The notes: generated by a model not told the origin, from the letters alone. Shown: positions 44,780 through 56,740, numbered from the stretch's first letter. The stretch is 64,000 nucleotides of DNA from Desmodus rotundus (GCF_022682495.2 NC_071391.1:107119195-107183194), one strand, 5' to 3'. Numbers and translations: made by a program.

Positions 44780-45040
44780 AAAGATCTTAATTCGGAGCCC
44801 ATCGCACTCTGTCTCCTTGTTTTCCACTCATCGGTTTAAAATTAGATCCTGTTCAGCCTGCTTCTGGCCTCTGGCAGGAGGGATGGTCAAAGGCCAATTC
44901 TGTTAGACGACAGGACTGGCCTGGAGAGTGCAAGGCGCACTTTTGGCAGCCCTACCACCAGCCCACGGTCTCACTGAGGGCCCAGGACCTCACCAGGCAG
45001 GGGCGTTTCAATCCTTTCAAATACTCAGTGAGGAGCTCGG
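44780..45040. other. Unique DNA
   Basis: No supported feature. Confidence 0.4.
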
Positions 45041-45044
45041 GACT

Positions 45045-45236
45045 AGAGCAGTGCTTCACACACAAACTTGGCTGCCTATCAAGAAGCCCCTGGGGAGCTT
45101 TAAGAAAATTCCACCCAAGCCTGAGCCCCACCCCAGGCCAGCTGGATCAAAATCTCTGGGGGTGGGGGCTGGGCGTGAGCATGGTTTAAAAGCTCCCCAG
45201 ATGATTCTAATGTGCAGCCAGGGTTGAGAGCCACTG
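45045..45236. mobile_element. hAT-Charlie MITE (MER-type)
   Basis: 'CTGGGGAGCTTTAAGAAAAT', 'CCTGAGCCCCACCCCAGGCC', 'AAATCTCTGGGGGTGGGGGC', 'AGCTCCCCAGATGATTCTAA', end GAGAGCCACTGG. Nearly complete. Confidence 0.85.
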
Positions 45237-45239
45237 GAC

Positions 45240-47120
45240 CCTCTGACCTTTGAGGGCCTTGCCTTTTCAGAATTCGGCGAGAGTGCACTTTGTATTTATC
45301 TTAGTGGTTCTCAGGAGCGTGCTGGGCGCTGCCTCGGTCTGGTTTCTTTCAGGTCCAGTCTACAGCAGCCTGGACTGGGGATGAGTGGAGAGTGATTCTG
45401 ATGAACAGGCGAGATGGCGGCAAAGAAGGGACAGTTAAAAATGACTTTCGCCCCTTCACGAAAACACCAACTGACTAAGCTTTGGTTCCAAAGTGCTAGG
45501 AATTCAAAGATGAACCAGAAACAAATACCTAGACCTCCAGAAGCTCAGTGTCAAAACTCCAACTGAGGAACACAGCAGCAGGGAGTCAAGCCACCACCCC
45601 CACAAGGCAACAGAAGGTAACACAGAGATGATCTTAAAGGAGATAGAAGAACGCCTTCCATGAGGACAAAAGAATATGATAAGGCTCGATCCATGATGGA
45701 CTGAAATGATTTTGTTCAGCTAGAAATAGAGCTGATACGTCTGCAGAGACCAAGATCACATGGGAACCACTGTTCCGTGAATCTGGTATTCAACAAGGGT
45801 GGCCTGGCCTGGGTAAGGCAGTGCCCCACACCGCTCTCCAACCTTCCAGCTAGGGCTGGCTTCTGCCTGTATCTGCAGAGAACCTCCAGACCCCACTACT
45901 GCTGCCAGAGGCTGGGGGTGGGGGGTGGGGGGGTGTCTAAATCCTAGCCAGGCACCAACTTTTAAAAGGAAGATTTTAATAAATACATGTTCTGGGGGCC
46001 CACAACCTAGCGGTCCTAGGCACAGGGGTCAGGTATGTATACTTTAAAAAAACACAGCTCAGGTTATTATGATAGGTAATTCTCAACCTTTCGGGTACTC
46101 CCTGGGCTTTTATCTCCCAATCTGTTTCTGAGGGCAGTCGCCAGGCCTGTGGTCCACCACTGGCTGGTCCACCAGCTCTGGTTTGTGCTCTCAGGCCAGG
46201 GTCCTGGGACCAACCTGGCCAAGGGGCCACCCTCAGAGTGCAGGGCCCACCACAAGTTAGTCACCACACGTCCTCAGCCCACAGTGTGGAAAGTCATTCT
46301 CACCCTTTTACACGGACTGGACGTGCACAGGGTACAAACAGGGACTTCTTTCATGTCCCATGTGCTTCACGCATTAACTCACTCTCCAGACTGAAGGCTG
46401 CAACCAAAGGGTGTATTCATCCTCTGCACACAGCCTGTGTCCTCATTCCCTTCCTCTGAAGTCAATGATCTGTGCCCAGGAGGCAGGAGCGGCCGGCCCT
46501 GGGCCCCCCAACGAGCGAACCAGCTGCACCCACCCAGGCGACCCTCCTCTCACAGCTCAGGACCCAGCTTCTCACCTTCAAGAAAACTACAGCTTACAGA
46601 CTGACTTCTGTTCCCCTCACAAAGGCCAATCACTTCGAGTTCTGGCACCGAAAACCAAGCATCCAAGTCACATTTTATAGACTTTATTTACCCTAAAAAA
46701 AATCCTGAGTTCATTCATACCTCCAAACCACCAGAGAATCTGAAAATTTACCAGGAAACTGGGCAACTGCAACTTGTCCTGAAGACTCAGGAATAAACAC
46801 TTCATTAAATGAGAAAAATCTCTCTCCCGAGTCGAAGCTGTCACTGTACTCAGGAGCAGGTGGGCAGGGGAAGTGGGTTTTTTCCTGAGGGCAAGGCAGG
46901 TGGTGAATCCGTAGCTAAAAGGACAGCACACAGGCCCCAAGCAGCCCCATAGGGGCTTCCGCACATCTGTGGACCCAATTCTTCCACACCAGCCAGGGGA
47001 GCCCCGTCAGAGCTCGACAACCACCACTCTCATTACAGTTAAACAGGAATGATTTGTGGGTTCTCAATGAATGATCTACTGGAACAAAAATCAAGCCTCT
47101 CAACTCTTTTTTTTTTTTTT
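45240..47120. other. Unique DNA
   Basis: G-rich tract at 45914-45933 (G5, G6, G7 separated by T). No recognisable repeat besides this. Open frames near 45976-46394 on both strands are unsupported. Confidence 0.4.
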
Positions 47121-47138
47121 TTTTAAAGATGTACCAAG

Positions 47139-47382
47139 CCCTAAATGGCGTAGCTCAGTGGATTGAGCATGGGCTGCAAACCAAAAGGTTGCCAGTTCGA
47201 TTCCCAGCCAGGGCACATGCCTGGGTTGCTGGGCCAGGTCCCCAGTGGGGACCACATGAGAGGCAACCACACATTGATGTTTCTCTCTGTTTCTCCCTCT
47301 CTTCCCCTCTCTCTGAAAATAAATGAATAAAATCTTTAAAAAAAATACTTGAAGTAAAAAATATTTATTAAAAAAAAAAAAA
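47139..47382 (+). mobile_element. VES SINE with exact target-site duplication
   Basis: 'GGCGTAGCTCAGTGGATTGA' A-box region, 'GGTTGCCAGTTCGATTCCC' B-box region, long A-rich tail. The 14-base duplication AAAGATGTACCAAG lies at 47125-47138 and 47383-47396. A T18 run directly precedes the 5' copy. Confidence 0.97.
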
Positions 47383-47399
47383 AAAGATGTACCAAGACT

Positions 47400-48425
47400 T
47401 TAAAAGATGGGCCCAAATCCATTGTCAAGAGTTTCCTGGGCACTTTTTTCCAATTCATCTTTCTCTCTTGGTAGGGTTATTATTAAAGACAGCATTCCTT
47501 GAAACTTAGAATTCATCTGCTTCTCCCTGTAACACATAATCTTGAAGCACTGGGCTAGGAGGAGTGTTTTCACTACGAAATAGGTAACACTGCACTGTAG
47601 ACACAGCTGAGGAGATGCCGAGGAAGAACGCTGGGTTAGGTAGTGCTGATCTATCTGTAATGAAGGAGTTCTGAGGTGTCAGAGCTCAGCGTAGTTAGAA
47701 TAAGGGGTGAAGGAACGTGGGAGGCTTTCAGGAGAGTGAACTTGATTTTTATGTTTTTGTCTGACACTAATAGGTACCAATAAAAATTTCTGAGAAGATG
47801 CGCATAATGAGGCCAACAAATCCTTGGAGAGAGTTGGAAGACAGAGCCACGGCTGCCAAAGGACAAGAGGTGGGGGGAAGGGCATGACCACAGAGGGGCC
47901 AGGGATTTTAGGGACTTGGAACTGTAATGGTAGTTACACAGATGTACATGTTAAAACTCCTAAAACTGAGCACCAGAGTCAATTTTCCTGTATGCTCATT
48001 TTTCTTTTTTTCAGATTTAAAAGAAAAAAAAATCAACAATAAAGCCTTTAGAGGAAGAAAAGTGCTGACGGGAGACAGGACAGGGCGGCTAACGCCCTTC
48101 CTCCCTGTGACAATGTGCAGTGTCCTGGGCTCCACCTGGGCTCACTCGGCAAGGCTCTCCTCAGGCCGACGGGCTGACACCCAGAGAACCCAGGGGCCGT
48201 CCCTCAGAGCACCTGGGGAGGACTGAGCCACGGTGACAGACGCGCTTTGGGAGGAAGCTGGGCCCCCTAAGCAGCAGATGGAGAGAGTGAGCAGAGAAAG
48301 ACACTGTGAGGGGCCGAAGGAAACTGCGTGACTAGAGGGGGCTGCCAGGCGTGGCAGGAGAGGGCTGCCAGGGCGGCGTGACCAGCAGGATATTTGCTTC
48401 GGGACCAGGCCTGCTGCGAGGTGGC
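47400..48425. other. Unique DNA
   Basis: 47905-48045 loosely resembles an L1 3' end ('GGTAGTTACACAGATGTACA'). Nothing else is recognised. Confidence 0.4.
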
Positions 48426-48429
48426 CTCG

Positions 48430-48750
48430 AAGAGCCAGATGTCACACTTCTCCTCAAGCATCCCCTTCATCAAGGTTTCCACAGGCCTTGGGCCAAAAAG
48501 GCCTGAATATGGTCTTTAATTTCTTCAGGGCTCCTCCCATCTCTGATGTTGAAGGGCCTATACGGGTATAGACCCCAAACCAGCCAGGGCAGGCGGCCTT
48601 TGGAAAGCAGCAGGAACGGTCACACCTGTCTCTCTTCACCCCGCACCAGATCTTCCAGAGAGTAAGCAGCTGTAGATGCCCCTCATGGTCTCCAGGTTCA
48701 TTCTGGAGAGGACATCACAGGGGTAGCAGACAATGACCAACACATACGTC
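48430..48750 (-). other. Possible decayed coding sequence or exon pair, minus strand (weak)
   Basis: Minus strand: after a strong acceptor (TTTGTCTTTTCTCAG, ending at 48750) one frame reads YVLVIVCYPCDVLSRMNLET then MRGIYSCLLSGRSG before a stop at about 48636. Further on, other frames read GPFNIRDGRSPEEIKDHIQA and then LMKGMLEEKCDIWLFEATSQ with a frame change between them. The residue patterns look protein-like, but no family was recognised and no single frame spans them. It could be a retrocopy remnant or chance. Confidence 0.18.
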
Positions 48751-48754
48751 TGAG

Positions 48755-50795
48755 AAAAGACAAAGGGGGGGGTGGGGAAGAGGGGGTTCCTGCCTGACTG
48801 GTTCCTGAATGACCAGAGCCGCCAACAGGTAGACCTGGCAAGCTCCACACGTGCTTCACATGGGGCAAAGTGAGTCTCTGTGGATGACGACAGGGGTGCA
48901 GACCTGGTTCCTGGGGGTCAGGGGTTGGTCCAGGGTGCTCCAGGAGTCAGGACAGCGCTAGCAGAGCAGCAGGCTTGGCAGAGGGCCACACGAAAGGACA
49001 ACGGGGTAGAAGAAGCTGCAGAGGCTGCAGAAAAGCCAGGAAGAGTTTCCTGTCTTGAGCACCCGTCTCTCTCATTCCAGGAATCCCCTTTTCCCGAAGC
49101 TAAAGCCTGCTGCTATTTATTTACACAAGGCTGAACCCCACCTTCCAGGGCGCTTGCGAAGCCCTCCCCGCCACAAAGCCCGATTGTGCTACCACATCCT
49201 CACAGCCAACTCTGAGACAGAAACTTGCCCGAGGGAAGACAATTTGTACCAGAGATGGAAACGGCCAGATGTAAGGGCCCAGCTGGTCAATAACTGGGAC
49301 CTTTGTTAGAGTGGGAACAACCTTTCTAGGGACAGTTGGAAAGGCGTGGCAGGCGTTCCAGCCTGTCTCGTGCCAGGAGGCCCTTCTGCAGGTGAGCTGT
49401 GGCTATTTGGTTTTGGCCCATTTCCAAAGAGCCAGGCCTTACCGCAGGCCCGACCGAGAGGTAAATCAGCATGCTATTCTGCTCAATTACCCACTTACAG
49501 AGAGACATAATAACATTTTATTGAAGCAGGACACGTGGATGAAAGATACATCCACGGCAGAAAATCCCAGAATTATTTTTTCCCAAGAGGAAACAGGAAA
49601 CTTTATCATCCCTCAAAACTAATCTAGCCTAAACTATAGTGATTTGGGCACTTCAAACACAGTTTTTCTTAGGACTTGAAATGTGGGCTTTCTCTGTATG
49701 TTCCCCAAACATTTCTCAGCAAAAGATTTGGTCAGACATTATTTCTCAACAGGTTCCTATCTCCCCACAACAAAAGACACCTGAAACGTGCTAACGCAGC
49801 CCACGGGAAAGGGGGGGCCTCAAAGCTCTGGACAGGTCCTAGCTGCACACGGAATGCGTAATGGTCCCCTGGACACCAAACCCAACAGGACGGAGGGGTC
49901 TCAGACAGAGGGGAAGAGACTGCCTGTGTTCTAAGGTGCGCACGCCAGAGGGGGCACAGAAGCCAATGAAGTCCATCCATTGGTTGGTCGGTGCCTCAGG
50001 TTTGGCTACAGGAGCAGGAGTCCTGGACTAGGCTGAGGTTATGGGTCATACGTAGCTTCCCACAGCTCCCCCAGCTGCCGCCCCTGCCTTCTGCTCACAT
50101 AGCCAGGGCTTGGCTCACCTGGCTGTGAGGCTGGTTCCGTGTGTATACCTGGAAGTATCTAAAGCTGACCTCCCTAAGATGTGACTCCACGCCTTCCCTC
50201 CGTCCCAAGGAATCTCGCTTTCCTCTGGGCCCTCCATGCTGATGAGTCCGCAGCTTCTCTCTATCCCAGAAAGCACTTCTAAAGCCATGCCTGCTGTCTG
50301 CACAAATGAGTAATTACCACTAATTGCCCCTCACCTCCTTCTAACCCCAAGACCTCCCCTGAGCAGGGAAGGAGGGAGGAAGGAAGGGAAGGCCGGAAAG
50401 CCAGTCACAGTCTCCTCTGTCCTGCCCCGCCCAGCTCCCCCGGGGCCCATGCAGGTCTATTTGCCACCATGCTTCCTGCTCTCCACTCAGATGCCTCCTT
50501 AGCAGGTGCCATGGATTCACCCGAGGTTGGTGGGGCCGGAAACTGCGGGTTCTATAGTTCTGGGCTTCTCAGAGACAAAGTTCAAGCATTACCAACCATT
50601 TACAAAGTGGAGCCTAAGAACACAGCAACTACTGAAAGGATCTTCGGATCACCCAGTTCGGCATCTTCACCTGTGCAGGCCACAGCCCTTGAGCTCACAC
50701 AAACCATCAGCGTGGCCCCGGGAGGGGACCCAGGACAGCAGCGGGGCAAGGCTGCGGTCGACGCCTGTCCCTGCCCTGGATTGCTGAGTGAATGA
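48755..50795. other. Unique DNA
   Basis: No young repeat. The minus strand at 50127-50303 is open in two frames up to a donor-like CAG|GTGAGCC, which I rate as chance. A 108-codon frame at 50469-50795 is unsupported. Confidence 0.4.
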
Positions 50796-50799
50796 AAGC

Positions 50800-50925
50800 G
50801 AGGGTCTTGATTTCCTCTAGAATAAGGCAGGAACAACCACAGTCCTACCTGCAGGGTCATTTGGAGGATTAAATGAGTTTCTGTATGCAATACTCCTCTG
50901 GGACACAGACGCTCAAAGAATAAAA
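50800..50925 (+). mobile_element. MIR SINE fragment
   Basis: 'AGGGTCATTTGGAGGATTAA' and ATGAGTTTCTGTATGCAATA with 'CGCTCAAAGAATAAAACTG' follow MIR 3'-half order. Confidence 0.75.
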
Positions 50926-50959
50926 CTGTTATCGCTGCAAGAAGGACTGTTCAGAGAGA

Positions 50960-51065
50960 GGAGAGACTCAGGGGCTGGTTCTGCCATGTTCCTCAGCAGC
51001 TCGGTGACGTTAGACATTCTCTTCGCCTTCCTAGGCCTCAGTTTCCTCAACAGTAACCAAAACCC
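50960..51065 (+). mobile_element. MIR SINE fragment
   Basis: 'CTTCCTAGGCCTCAGTTTCC' followed by TCAACAGTAACC is the MIR core. Confidence 0.8.
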
Positions 51066-51069
51066 AGCT

Positions 51070-52720
51070 AGTATCTCTAATGTCCGTTGTCTTTTTTAAA
51101 AAAAGACACACATGTAATGATATGAGGCGTACTGCGACAGGGTGAAGAGGTAAGCAGGGGGAGAACAGGGGAACTGAATTTCTGCGTACTGAGCCCTTGC
51201 AATGTGCTCCTGGAAACTTTACGGGGATTGAGACTACAAACATACACAGTACTTTTGAGCTTCTTTACATCTGTAAAACGGTTACTGTGCTCGTAAAGAC
51301 TGCCTGCAGGCTTAATTTGGCTTATACATACAGAGTCCCATTTAGTGCCTAAACCTGCCAGGCCCCCGGCTCCCAGCTCCAGTCAAGAATGTGCTGGGGA
51401 ACGTGGCCGGGGGAGGAGAACACAGGGGGATTCTGTGTGTGCTCCCTCCCCAACACGTGAACCCTCGCTTGGAGCACTCGGAGGAGAGGGAGCCGCCTTG
51501 GGCAGCAGGCCGCTGGGGGTCATTCCTGAGAAGAGGGCATTCTGCCAAGTGTGTTAGCGGATTTGACTAAACTTCTATTCTCCCAGTTCAGAAGACCTAG
51601 TGGCTTGGTGAACAGGCTTGTGCACAGTGACAGGAGACAGTGTACATATAGGTACATAGGTACATATCTACCCACCTTGCTGATTTAATTCAAAATGAAG
51701 AGTAATCATAAAAATGGAACACAGGTAAAGGGGAGATGAACGTGTGCTTCAAAGACAATTCTGTTTACCTCGAGCTTTTAAAAACAAGAATCTTGAACTC
51801 CCCTTATATCTCATTATGACTTCTTTAACATTTGTTTCTAATTTATCCAAGATCATAATCTTCACTGAGGACACATACGAGCCAAGCTTGAACTTGAAAA
51901 CCAAGCTGGGCCTTTTGTTCTGCCTTTGTTAATTAGTATACAAAGAGGCATCTGATTCCCCCTTCCCCCGTCTTAAACACTGATTCCTATTTATGGAGAA
52001 TGGGCTACAGCTGGGCCTCTGGGTAATGGGCCCTAGACAGGTATCAGGAAATTAAGGCCCTAATACTGGGTGATTCACTGCAGACCACTGAGACAAGTTA
52101 TTTCAAGCACTCAGCCTCATCTCTAAATACACTGACAGTACCCTGCTAGCTGGATGCACCCAGTAAATCAAGTAGAATTGGGAAGATCTACAGCATCCTA
52201 ATTGTTCACACTGAAAATGAAGTGCTAAGTACGGCAGTACCGCAGACCAAGGCACGGTTCCCAAGGTGGGTTTTGTGGAGCACTAACCCCAGGAGATGCT
52301 GCTCGGAAATAAAGGGTCTATGGTTCCTTCCCTCATCCACCTATATTTATTGAGGACCTTCCGTAAGCCTGGTGCTGAGAATACAACAGAGAACAAAACA
52401 GGCCCTCTCCCTGCCTTCTTCAGCAGGTTCAGGATCCAGAGGAAACAAGAGCAGGTACCAGATAATTATTAGGCCATGTATTCCCGTGAAATTTGCTCCC
52501 GTACAGGGAGCTGAGCATTTGCAGCAGGAAACGGCACCTAAACTGAGGGGCAAGGAGTATGAAGTGAGACTTCTCTACTTCTCTGGAGGGTAGGGGTATG
52601 GGGTGGAGGGCAGTACTCTGAACAGGAGGAAAGCTGAGGGGTCCTACACAGCACACTCCCCTCTACGAGATTCATGGCACATGAGGAGCTCTGCGGAAAT
52701 GAAGCCTAGGATGGCCTACC
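51070..52720. other. Unique DNA with a possible conserved AT-rich block
   Basis: 51740-51960 is repeat-free AT-rich DNA containing 'TTTGTTAATTAGTATACAAA', close to a palindromic TTAATTA-type site. 52340-52420 holds an ancient 'TATTTATTGAGGACCTTCCG' repeat phrase. No gene supported. Confidence 0.35.
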
Positions 52721-52722
52721 TA

Positions 52723-53256
52723 CTGGGTTGGCCGAAAAGTTCGTTTAGTCTTTTTCTGTAAGACAATTTTCGTTTTCACCAATAACGTTGATTTGGATGT
52801 TTTGAGTATGTCAGCTATCTCCCATGTTGTATAATGCTAACTGTTTTCAATTAATGTCTCGATTAGATCGTTATCAACTTCAACTGGTCTACCTGACTAT
52901 AGAGCATCGTCCAGCAAGAAATCTCCAGCACAAACTTCGCAAACCACTTTCGACACGTTCGATCAGTCACAGCACCTTCTCCATACGCTGTACAAATGGG
53001 TTTTTTTGCGTGTCAGCTGCGTTTTTACCTTTCTTGAAATAATAAAGCATAATATGCTGAAAATGTGTATGTTTTCCATATTTAATATTAAAATGGCTAC
53101 ACAAAAACTCACCAATTTTGATGTTTTTTTAATGCACCTGATACGACAGCTGTCACAATACAATCTAACAAAATCATTTCGAATGAAGTTGAGGACAACT
53201 AAGCACCACCAGAACCATCTTACGGAAAAACCAAATGGACTTTCTGGCCAACCCGA
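52723..53256 (-). mobile_element. Mariner deletion derivative, 534 bases
   Basis: Flanked by TA. Left terminal repeat CTGGGTTGGCCGAAAAGTTC, right end the inverted GACTTTCTGGCCAACCCGA. On the minus strand, 53000-52860 still shows the start of a mariner transposase: YGEGAVTDRTCRKWFAKF is the helix-turn-helix-region phrase, after which frameshifts and stops follow. The central and catalytic (D,D34D) coding region is deleted, the junction being near 52789-52800 (TCCAAATCAACGTTATTGG on the minus strand). It is non-autonomous and dead. Confidence 0.9.
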
Positions 53257-53259
53257 TAT

Positions 53260-54010
53260 TAACATCCCAAGGATGTCACTCTGGGAAATGCTGACAGAGG
53301 CACTCCTGTCCTCACAGCCTACACGAAACTTCTGTATAAAACAAAAACTCTTGCTCGTGTGACCGGAAAACTACCACGTGTCCTCTCAGAACAGCCAAAA
53401 TACCTTGGAGTTGCTAATGCGATTCTGAAGTGTTGTCCTTGGCACAGGCCTCTAAAACATACGGCATCCATATCTCCCCTACCAGAGATGAAATTAAGTC
53501 CACAGCTACAAACTAGCGGGCCAGGGGAAAAGTTCTACCCTAGCACAGGCATCTACTTTATTTTTAAAATATGTACAAGCCTTAGCACTGGCATGAGTTG
53601 AGAAAACCTTCATGAAAAGTGAAACAAAAATGATCAACCACCAATGATTAACCCTTCCAATGATTATCAAAAATTATTCCCTAAAAGATACTAGAAGTAA
53701 ACAATGATTTCCCTTGTTCCCCTAAAAATGTCCAAGAGGAAGACAGGTTTTTGCTGTTTATCACATACTGTGCATTAAAAAGGAGTGTAAATAAATAATA
53801 ACAAGTATTTATACACATGCAGATTTTATGTGCAAGGCACTGTGCCAGGGGCAACGGAAAGCTAAAGGAAAATATGACAGCGGACCCAAAGTGTATGGAT
53901 CCCAGAGACCTAGAATTCCAAAACTGAACATAAGTAGTGCCCAGGGAATGGTGGCAGAGTGTGGAAACTAAACTTTAAAGGGGCTAGGGAGATCCTGAAA
54001 ACCCAGAACC
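53260..54010. other. Unique DNA
   Basis: 53800-53880 carries an ancient repeat phrase ('GGCACTGTGCCAGGGGCAAC'). Otherwise unassigned. Confidence 0.4.
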
Positions 54011-54014
54011 ACTA

Positions 54015-54140
54015 AAGCTAATGATAACTTGACCTTAACAAAGCCCCTACTGTGTGCCAGACACTGTTCTACATACTGTGTACAATCGTTTTAATCTTTG
54101 CAACTATGAGGTAGGTCCTAGGTATATATCAGAATATGGC
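54015..54140 (-). mobile_element. MIR SINE fragment
   Basis: 'CCCTACTGTGTGCCAGACAC' followed by TGTTCTACATACTG and 'CAACTATGAGGTAGGTCC' is the reverse complement of MIR 3' sequence. Confidence 0.75.
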
Positions 54141-54384
54141 TTCTGACTCAGCGTTCCAGGGAAATCTGTTACTCAACGACGGCTCCAACTTGAGAGCCCT
54201 GGACTTCTGTCTGACCAACGACCAAGTGGTCAGAGGTGACCAACATACCTAATGAACGTGGCCATGTGAGAAATAAGGAAACGAAGCGTGTTGGATTTGC
54301 TGTCATTATCTCAACATGCCCTTTCAAAAATAGGCAAGTATTCTACATGTAACTCAAGTGAAAATCTCCGTATCAGCTTTATCT

Positions 54385-55905
54385 GTTCGAATGCTATCAG
54401 CTGGCTTTGCTGGATAGAGTAATCTAGGTTATAGGTCCTTGCTTTTCATCACTTTGAATACTTCTTGCCAGTCCCTTCTAGCCTAAAAAAGCTTTTGAGA
54501 AATCAGCTGATACTCTTATGGCAACTTCTTTGTAAGTAACCCTCTGCTTTCCTCTTGCTGCTTTTAAGATTCTCTATCTTTTAACCGTTGGCATTTTAAT
54601 TATGATGTGTCTTGGTGTGGTCCTCTTTGGGTCCAACTTGTTTGGGACTCTGTGCTTCCTGGACTTGTATGTCTATTTTCTTATCAACCTAGGGAACTTT
54701 TCTTTCATTACTTTTTCAAATAAGTTTTCAATTTCTTGCTTTCTCTTCTCCTGCTAGCACCCCTGTGATTCAAATGTTGGTATGTTTAAAGTTGTCCCAG
54801 AGGTTCCTTAGCCTATCCTTGCTTTTTCGGATTTCTTTTTCCCCTTGCTGTTCTTTTTTAATGTTTTTTTTCTTTCTTATGTTCCAAATCATTAATCTGA
54901 TTATCGGCTTCATCCACTCCATTGTTGATTCCCTGTAAATTTTTCTTTGTTTCACTTAAGTGTGACCTTCATTTCTGCCTGAGTCTTTTTTATGTTGTTG
55001 AAGTACCCAGTGAGTTCCTTGAGCATCCTAATAACTGGTGTTTTGAACTCTGCATCTGATAGATTGCTTATCTTCATTTTGTTTAGCCCTTTTTCTGAAG
55101 TTTTCACCTGTTTTTTTATTCGGGCCATGTTTCCTTGTCTCCTCATTTTGGCAGCCTCCTTGTACTAGGTAGAGCTACTCTGACTCCCTGTCTTAGCAGC
55201 ATGGCCTATTTTTAAAAAGTGCGCCAGTAAGTTGGGTGGGGCAGAACCTTAGGTAAACACCCAGGCTAGGCAACCCACCTGAACCAAGTTGATGAAGTCT
55301 TAGATATGGTGCCATAGCTCTGTGACTTTGTGGGGGGGGGGAGGGCTCAGAAAGGGGACAATGGCTGCTGCTTCGCCTCTGGAGTTTTGTCCAGGAGGAA
55401 GCTGTCCCCTGGCATTTGCTCTGATGCCAGACATTTCAATTTCTCCCTGTGTGCCACTAGTGCTCTTCAAGCTGCTGTCTGTGCTGAAGCCCAGAGGGGG
55501 TGAGTCTACATAAGCCCTAAGTCCGCTGTGGGCCCTTTAAGAGGAGATGCCTGAGAATCCTGCGGTTTCTCCGCCAACCCAAACCCCACTGGTTTTTACA
55601 GCTAAAAGTTATGGGGACTTATCTTTCTGGCACTGGAACCCTGGGGTGTGTGGTCTGGTGTGGGGCAGAGATCCCTCACTCCTGAGGGATCCCTCCCCAT
55701 TTTTGTCTACCACACCTGGGTATGGGACTGCCCATTCCCCATCTCCACCCCTCTATCCATCTAGATGAATCTGACTTCTTTAATTCCTTGGGTGTCAGAT
55801 TTCCATATAGCTCGATTTTCTGATGATTCTGGGTGATAGCTGTTTAGTAGTTTAGTTGTAATTTTTGCTGTGGTTGTGCAAGGAGATGAGCCGTATCCAT
55901 GCATC
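54385..55905 (-). mobile_element. L1/HAL1-type element: 5' UTR and ORF1 remnant, antisense
   Basis: From right to left on the minus strand: a long 5' UTR-like region (55905 to about 55150), then ORF1 with open pieces (NLSDAEFKTPVIRMLKELTG; later LIIRLMIWNIRKKKNIK-like coiled-coil sequence), then the RRM-coding part reading into 54385. Numerous stops and shifts. No ORF2 was recognised to the left, where MIR and unique sequence follow. This is clearly older than the HAL1-like copy at 31.5 kb and only distantly similar to it. Confidence 0.8.
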
Positions 55906-55985
55906 TCTTGCACATCGACGTTTGTCTCTCTCTCTTTTTCCCTCCCTTCCCCTCTCCCTAAAAATAAATAAATAAAATATATTTT
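55906..55985 (+). mobile_element. VES SINE, 3' part only
   Basis: 'CACATCGACGTTTGTCTCTC', pyrimidine-rich block and tail AAAAATAAATAAATAAAA. The 5' half is missing. Its tail abuts the tail of the next, inverted, copy. Confidence 0.85.
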
Positions 55986-55989
55986 TAAA

Positions 55990-56188
55990 AGATTTTTAAA
56001 ATTTATTTTTAGACAGCAGAAGAGCAGGGAGAAAGAGAGGGAGAGAAACATCAATGTGTGGTTGCCTCTCACATGCCCCCTACTGGGGACCTGGCCCACA
56101 ACCCAGGCATGTGCCCTAACTAGGAACCGAACCGGCGACACGGTTCATAGGCTGGCACTCAATCCACGGAGCCACACCAACTAGGACT
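55990..56188 (-). mobile_element. VES SINE
   Basis: Reverse-complement VES: 'TCAATGTGTGGTTGCCTCTC', 'CTGGCCCACAACCCAGGCAT', end CACACCAACTAGGACT. Confidence 0.93.
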
Positions 56189-56224
56189 AAATAAAATACA
56201 TTTTTTTTAAAACTGGTGAATTTT

Positions 56225-56439
56225 GTCTTGGCTGCTGTGGCTCCATGAATTGAGCAGCACCAGCATGGGAACCGAAAGGTTGCTGATTTGATTCCCCGTC
56301 AGGGCACATGCCTATGTTGTGGGCCAGGTTCCCGGTTGGGGGCGTGCGAGAGGCAACCAATTGATGCATCTCTCACACATTGACATTTCTCTCCCTCCCT
56401 TCCCGTCCCTCTAAAAATAAATAAATAAAATGTTTTTAA
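56225..56439 (+). mobile_element. VES SINE inserted in mariner
   Basis: 'CTTGGCTGCTGTGGCTCCAT', 'GATTTGATTCCCCGTCAGGG', 'GGGGGCGTGCGAGAGGCAAC', tail AAATAAATAAATAAAATG. It is flanked by a 14-base duplication of mariner sequence with one mismatch. Confidence 0.95.
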
Positions 56440-56622
56440 AAATGGTGAATTTTTGTGCAGCAACTCTAATATTGAAGATTGAAGATATGCAACATTTTTT
56501 GCATATTATACTTTATTATTTCAAGAAAGGTAAAAATGCAACTGAAATGAAAAAAAGATTTGTGCGGTGTATGGAGAAGGTGCTGTGACTCACTGAACGG
56601 GTGAAAGTGGGTTGCGACGTTT

Positions 56623-56740
56623 CTTGGTACTATTGACATGTTGGCCAAATAATTCTTCGCTATGGGGCTGTGTAATGCAGTGGAAGGTGTTTAGCAGCAC
56701 CCCTGGCCTCTTCCCACTACAAGCCAATAGCGGGAGATAG
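56623..56740 (-). mobile_element. MER5A-like (hAT-Charlie) segment inside mariner
   Basis: 'TTGGTACTATTGACATGTTG', 'GGTGTTTAGCAGCACCCCTG' then GCCTCTTCCCACTACAAGCC is the reverse complement of the 3' part of MER5A. It starts exactly where the mariner transposase coding sequence breaks off and ends at a segment that resembles both MER5A and mariner. Confidence 0.85.

Noticed and set aside
50115..50303. Minus-strand segment open in two frames up to a donor-like CAG|GTGAGCC, with an acceptor-like CTCATTTGTGCAG upstream
   Set aside because: The residues are basic and featureless, both frames are open (low stop density), and no family is recognisable.
54385..55905. A host gene on the minus strand
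   Set aside because: The open pieces match L1-type ORF1 coiled-coil sequence, and the rest is an L1/HAL1 5' UTR.
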